This document shows, in pieces, positions 1 through 5,053 of a DNA stretch of 5,053 nucleotides. Both the position numbers and the translations under genes were made by a program. Each line of letters begins with the position of its first letter. Position 1 is the stretch's first letter. This DNA comes from Gemmatimonadales bacterium (GTDB lineage Bacteria > Gemmatimonadota > Gemmatimonadetes > Gemmatimonadales > GWC2-71-9). A model generated the notes under the pieces. That model saw only the letters and a list, made by a program, of their open reading frames with translations, did not search any database and was not told where the DNA came from. The DNA lies in the NCBI GenBank assembly GCA_013813675.1, contig JACCRH010000316.1, positions 1 to 5,053 on the forward strand, read 5' to 3'.

Positions 1-1291
1 CCGGACTGAGCCGCGCCGGCTTTCCCTTGCCGTCGAGCCGGGTCCGGAAGAGGTAGCGCTGCACGGGATTGTCGGGCGAAGCGACGTAGTAGAGCCAGCC
101 GCCCTTGGGGTCGATCCCCTGGATGTCCAGCACGTCGAAGTCACCCTTGGTGACGGGGCGAATCTGCTTGCCGTCGCGAGAGACCACGTACACATGCTTC
201 CAGCCGTCGCGTTCGCTGACCCAGGTGAAGCTCTTGCCGCCATCCAGCCAGACCACGTCGTCCACCAGATCGACCCAGGTGCTGTCCTGCTCGAGCAGGA
301 CGGTCCGCACCTGACCGGTCCTGGCGTCGCCCAGCATCACCTCGTTCCGATTCTGCAGCCGGTTGAGCCGCTGGAGGATCACTTCGCCCGAGGAGGCGGC
401 CCAGTCCATCCGCGCGATGTAGTGGTTGCGGGGATCGCCCTCGATGCGGAGCCAGCGGGTGGGGCCCCCGGCCGCGCTCACCACGCCGACGCGCGCCGCG
501 GAGTTGGTCTCGCCCACCTTGGGATACTGGATGGGGATGACTCGGGAGTAGACCGAGTCGGTGTTGTTGACCAGATGAAAGCTCTTCACCGAGTCGGCGT
601 TGAGCTGCCAGAAGGCGATGCTGCTGCCGTCGGGGCTCCACCGCCAGCCGTCGGCGTAGTAGTTCATCAGCTCCTCTTCGTACACCCAGTCGAAGGTGCC
701 GTTGATGAGCGTGCGGGAGCCATCGGTCGTGAGGGCGGTGATCTTGGCGGTGCCGATGTCCTCGACGTACAGATTGTTCTCCCGCACGTAAGCCACCCGG
801 CGTCCGTCGGGCGCGAACTTGGCGAACATCAGCGTCGAGGGCTTGGCCTCGGGTCCACCCAGCTGGCTGAGCTCGCCACTGTTCCGGTCCAGCACCCAAT
901 AGTCTCCCCGGGTGTTGAGTCGCCACACCGGCTGGGTGTTGGTGAAAATGAGCGCCTTGGTTCCGTCCGGCGACCAGACGTAGTCCTCGATGTCGAGCGG
1001 CTCCTTGTCCCCGGCTGGGACCAGGTGCCGGGCCGACACCAGAACCTTACGGCTTCCCCGCTCGACATCGTAGCGGACGATCTCCCGTCCCGCCCCTTCG
1101 GCGGCAGGCTCCACGGTCGTATAGGCCGACCCATCGCCGAGCCAGCGGGAGGGACCGAACGGCTGGGCGGCGAATTCGGGAGAGCCGTAGATCCGTTGGA
1201 CCGTCAGGCGCGACGGATCGTCCTGCTGGGCGGTTGCCCGGGTGCTGCCGGAGACGGCCGTGAGGAGCACCAGAACCAGGAGACGTTTCAC
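1..1291 (-). CDS. Exported dipeptidyl-peptidase IV family protein (S9B), N-terminal part, cut by left edge
   Basis: Family role: DPP IV enzymes remove Xaa-Pro or Xaa-Ala dipeptides from peptide N-termini, in bacteria usually in the periplasm or outside the cell. The window holds 430 codons. A signal peptide is visible (MKRLLVLVLL, then a likely cut after Ala-Thr-Ala, before Gln22). The rest is beta-propeller, with repeated WSPDG/APDG blade motifs. The diagnostic substrate-amine site is present: DWVYEEEL places three glutamates at residues 205-207, matching the Glu-Glu motif of human DPP4 (DWVYEEEV). Trp123-Arg124 fits the position of human Arg125. The Ser-Asp-His hydrolase domain would follow beyond position 1 and cannot be checked. 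The start is GTG at 1291-1289; it is the only start codon between an upstream in-frame TGA (near 1415) and the signal peptide. No good Shine-Dalgarno sequence precedes it. The gene is divergent from the cupredoxin gene, 156 bp away. Family is near certain; enzyme activity is inferred. Confidence 0.93.
   Translation of the reverse strand, partial: MKRLLVLVLLTAVSGSTRATAQQDDPSRLTVQRIYGSPEFAAQPFGPSRWLGDGSAYTTVEPAAEGAGREIVRYDVERGSRKVLVSARHLVPAGDKEPLDIEDYVWSPDGTKALIFTNTQPVWRLNTRGDYWVLDRNSGELSQLGGPEAKPSTLMFAKFAPDGRRVAYVRENNLYVEDIGTAKITALTTDGSRTLINGTFDWVYEEELMNYYADGWRWSPDGSSIAFWQLNADSVKSFHLVNNTDSVYSRVIPIQYPKVGETNSAARVGVVSAAGGPTRWLRIEGDPRNHYIARMDWAASSGEVILQRLNRLQNRNEVMLGDARTGQVRTVLLEQDSTWVDLVDDVVWLDGGKSFTWVSERDGWKHVYVVSRDGKQIRPVTKGDFDVLDIQGIDPKGGWLYYVASPDNPVQRYLFRTRLDGKGKPARLSP
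1229..1291 (-). other. Sec signal peptide of the DPP IV-like protein
   Basis: Residues 1-21 show a basic n-region (Lys2, Arg3), a Leu/Val-rich core (LLVLVLL, residues 4-10) and a small-residue cleavage region ending Ala-Thr-Ala before Gln-Gln-Asp-Asp. There is no lipobox cysteine, so the protein should be a soluble exported protein and not a lipoprotein. The cut site is a prediction by eye. Confidence 0.75.
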
Positions 1292-1391
1292 TGGGAAAAC
1301 TCGGGTCGAGGGTGGTGGCGGTGTTCGCCGGAAGGATACCTGTTCGGGCTGGATCCCTGTAGCTTTCTGCCTATCCCGGGCACACCATTCG

Positions 1392-1427
1392 GACGAGGGG
1401 ACCGTGAGGTTTCACGGCGCCCTCGTC
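1392..1427 (+). promoter_or_regulatory. Strong hairpin in the cupredoxin 5' leader
   Basis: An outer 8-bp perfect stem (GACGAGGG at 1392-1399 with CCCTCGTC at 1420-1427) encloses a 2x2 mismatch and a 6-bp perfect stem (CCGTGA 1402-1407 with TCACGG 1412-1417) capped by the tetraloop GGTT. It ends 20 nt before the cupredoxin ATG. No T-run follows it on either strand, so it does not look like an intrinsic terminator. It could be a leader RNA element, an mRNA 5' stabiliser or a DNA operator with dyad symmetry. The pairing is certain; the role is inferred. Confidence 0.6.
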
Positions 1428-1436
1428 GAACCTCTC

Positions 1437-1441
1437 AGAGG
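1437..1441 (+). promoter_or_regulatory. Shine-Dalgarno sequence of the cupredoxin gene, possibly occluded
   Basis: AGAGG lies 6 nt before the ATG at 1448, a normal distance, and supports that start over the longer in-frame open reading that runs upstream. CCTC at 1431-1434 can pair with GAGG at 1438-1441 over a 3-nt loop, so the site may be partly hidden in the mRNA. Confidence 0.65.
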
Positions 1442-1447
1442 ACCTCC

Positions 1448-1519
1448 ATGGCCCGATTCACAGGCTCCGCTGCCTTGGTCGCCTCGACCCTGGCCTTCCT
1501 GGTGCCGGGCACGGCCGCC
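1448..1519 (+). other. Sec signal peptide of the cupredoxin
   Basis: Residues 1-24 have a basic n-region (Arg3), a hydrophobic core from about residue 8 to 19, and the cleavage motif Thr-Ala-Ala before Gln25-Asp26. There is no twin-arginine motif, so export is probably by Sec with copper loaded after export. The cut site is predicted by eye. Confidence 0.75.
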
Positions 1520-1946
1520 CAGGACTCCAAGTATCTCAAGTGGGATCCGGCCACCAAGACGGCCACTTTCGAGCTGATCGCCGGCGGAGAAGGGGGCAAG
1601 AGTCCCTTCAACTTCAACGGCTACACCGACGGCGAGGCGGATCTCGTGGTGCCGCCGGGCGTATCCGTGGTGATCAACTTCATCCAGAAGGATGGCACGC
1701 CGCACAGCGCGGAGCTGATTGCGGACCGGGACCCGATGCCCAACATGGGCGGTGAAGCGGCCATCCCCCGGGCGTACACCAACAAGGTGGTCGAGGGCTT
1801 GCCGCAGGAGTCCAAGGATGTCATCCGGTTCACCGCGCCGGACAGTGCGGGGAGCTATCGAATTTTCTGTGGCGTGCCGGGGCATGGGCTCAGCGGCATG
1901 TGGATCCGGTTCACCGTGGAGACCGCCGCCAAGGCGCCCAGGTTCG

Positions 1947-1963
<17 letters not shown>
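1448..1963 (+). CDS. Secreted sulfocyanin-like blue copper protein (cupredoxin)
   Basis: A 171-residue small electron-transfer protein predicted to bind one type 1 copper outside the cytoplasmic membrane. Residues 1-24 form a signal peptide (Arg3, core SAALVASTLAFLV, cut after Thr-Ala-Ala before Gln25). The cupredoxin domain spans about residues 36-158. Copper ligands can be read directly: His86 in GTPHSAEL, then Cys141, His146 and Met151 in the segment FCGVPGHGLSGMW. The spacing Cys-X4-His-X4-Met with CGVPGH is characteristic of sulfocyanin, first described in Sulfolobus respiratory complexes, and differs from the tighter loops of azurin or plastocyanin. The methionine ligand predicts a blue, type 1 site. 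No C-terminal anchor or lipobox is seen, so it is probably soluble in the periplasm. Partner proteins are unknown; neither neighbour is respiratory. The start is ATG 1448, backed by AGAGG 6 nt upstream and by the signal peptide. The last 17 bp overlap the 3' end of uvrA tail to tail. Confidence 0.92.
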
Positions 1964-4823
<2,860 letters not shown>

Positions 4824-4831
4824 AGCCCCGA

Positions 4832-4861
4832 AAGGTACCCGAAGCCCGCGTCGAGGGTCAA
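4832..4861 (-). promoter_or_regulatory. Candidate uvrA promoter, possibly giving a leaderless mRNA
   Basis: On the minus strand, TTGACC (4861-4856, five of six matches to the -35 consensus) is followed after 18 nt by TACCTT (4837-4832, keeping the key TA...T positions of the -10). Only 8 nt separate the -10 from the uvrA ATG, so transcription would begin at or next to the start codon. This agrees with the lack of a good ribosome binding site. Matches were found by eye and the -10 is weak (three of six). Confidence 0.4.
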
Positions 4862-4873
4862 CGGGTTCCCGTT
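4860..4873. repeat. 6-2-6 inverted repeat between the divergent genes
   Basis: AACGGG, TT, CCCGTT is a perfect dyad whose left end overlaps the proposed uvrA -35 box and which lies upstream of the proposed -10 of the divergent gene. Its position would suit a repressor or shared regulator site. It does not match the LexA boxes of E. coli (CTG-N10-CAG) or Gram-positives (GAAC-N4-GTTC). It could also be chance. Confidence 0.35.
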
Positions 4874-4893
4874 TCGTTGGCCTGCCTCTACCA

Positions 4894-4899
4894 TACACT
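4894..4899 (+). promoter_or_regulatory. Candidate -10 element of the right-edge gene
   Basis: TACACT (four of six to TATAAT, with TA...T kept) ends 7 nt before the ATG at 4907. That spacing places the transcription start at the ATG, as in leaderless genes. No good -35 box is seen at 16-18 nt upstream. There is no purine-rich Shine-Dalgarno sequence between this element and the ATG, which would fit leaderless translation. Confidence 0.35.
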
Positions 4900-4906
4900 T
4901 GCCCAC

Positions 4907-5053
4907 ATGACGACATCCCCCGACGCAGACGCTGGGGCCGCGGTCGGACTGCTCCTGGAGCGAGCCGATGCCGCGGCCGTGTCGTCCCCGGACCAGGCCG
5001 CCGCGCTCTACCGCGAGCTGCTCCTGGCCAGTCCGGGCCACGTCGAGGCGCGG
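4907..5053 (+). CDS. N-terminal fragment of an unidentified, possibly TPR-containing protein, cut by right edge
   Basis: ATG at 4907 opens a frame that stays open for 49 codons to the window end. It begins MTTSPDADAG, then helix-prone Ala/Leu-rich sequence. The segment AAALYRELLLASPGHVEAR (residues 31-49) resembles the second helix and turn of a tetratricopeptide repeat (aromatic after Ala-Leu, then a Pro-containing turn before the next helix), which would suggest a protein-protein interaction scaffold. There is no signal peptide or membrane segment in the visible part, so a cytoplasmic N-terminus is likely. Codon third positions are mostly G or C, as in neighbouring genes. It is divergent from uvrA with an 83-bp gap. 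One partial repeat is weak evidence; the family and function remain unknown until the rest of the gene is read. Confidence 0.62.
   Translation, partial: MTTSPDADAGAAVGLLLERADAAAVSSPDQAAALYRELLLASPGHVEAR

Noticed and set aside
141..926. 261-codon minus-strand frame inside the DPP IV gene
   Set aside because: It is out of frame with the propeller gene, and its Arg/Gly-rich product lacks motifs. The adjacent frame encodes an intact DPP IV propeller.
1292..1391. Promoters for the DPP IV and cupredoxin genes
   Set aside because: Only isolated weak -10-like hexamers were seen (for example TATCCT on the minus strand at 1338-1333) with no matching -35 box at a usable distance.
1392..1427. Intrinsic terminator in the divergent intergenic region
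   Set aside because: The hairpin is strong but has no following T-run on either strand, and no gene ends there: the flanking genes both point away from it.
194..1447. In-frame open extension upstream of the cupredoxin ATG on the plus strand (over 400 codons)
   Set aside because: It is antisense to the DPP IV gene, which has clear family motifs. The signal peptide and the Shine-Dalgarno sequence fix the real start at 1448. Long stop-free antisense frames are expected at this GC content.
4860..4879. Classical SOS (LexA) box before uvrA
   Set aside because: Neither CTG-N10-CAG nor GAAC-N4-GTTC is present; only a one-mismatch GTTC-N7 direct repeat was seen, which is too weak to call.
4824..4916. 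Longer uvrA start at 4916 adding 31 residues
   Set aside because: The added residues are Arg/Gly-rich and unlike UvrA N-termini, and the extension would overlap the divergent gene's start. ATG 4823 gives the normal family N-terminus.

Overview
This is a GC-rich bacterial chromosomal segment with strong G/C preference at third codon positions. It holds two complete genes and two genes cut by the window edges. The combination of an exported DPP IV-type peptidase ending its signal peptide in Ala-Gln, a bacterial sulfocyanin-like copper protein and a housekeeping uvrA would suit Gemmatimonadota or a similar soil or sediment lineage. That placement is an inference from gene style and is not proven by any marker here.

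Layout from left to right. (1) Positions 1-1291, minus strand: the N-terminal 430 residues of an exported S9B (dipeptidyl-peptidase IV) prolyl peptidase; its catalytic hydrolase domain lies beyond the left edge. (2) Positions 1292-1447: a divergent intergenic region with a strong imperfect hairpin just upstream of the next gene's ribosome binding site. (3) Positions 1448-1963, plus strand: a secreted 171-residue cupredoxin of the sulfocyanin type with a complete His-Cys-His-Met copper site. (4) Positions 1947-4823, minus strand: a complete 958-residue UvrA, the damage-recognition ATPase of nucleotide excision repair. It converges on the cupredoxin gene, and the two share 17 bp. (5) Positions 4824-4906: a short divergent promoter region. 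(6) Positions 4907-5053, plus strand: the first 49 codons of an Ala/Leu-rich protein that may carry TPR-like helices.

The genes do not form one pathway. The peptidase and the cupredoxin are both exported but face away from each other, and uvrA is a cytoplasmic DNA-repair gene. No mobile element, CRISPR array, RNA gene or defence system is visible. The best material for a second look is at gene boundaries: a perfect 7-3-7 inverted repeat that is exactly the shared stop-codon overlap of the two convergent genes; a 5' leader of the cupredoxin gene that can fold in mutually exclusive ways around the Shine-Dalgarno sequence; and back-to-back promoters that look as if they give leaderless mRNAs for uvrA and its divergent neighbour. 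I found no clear sign of a novel multi-gene system.
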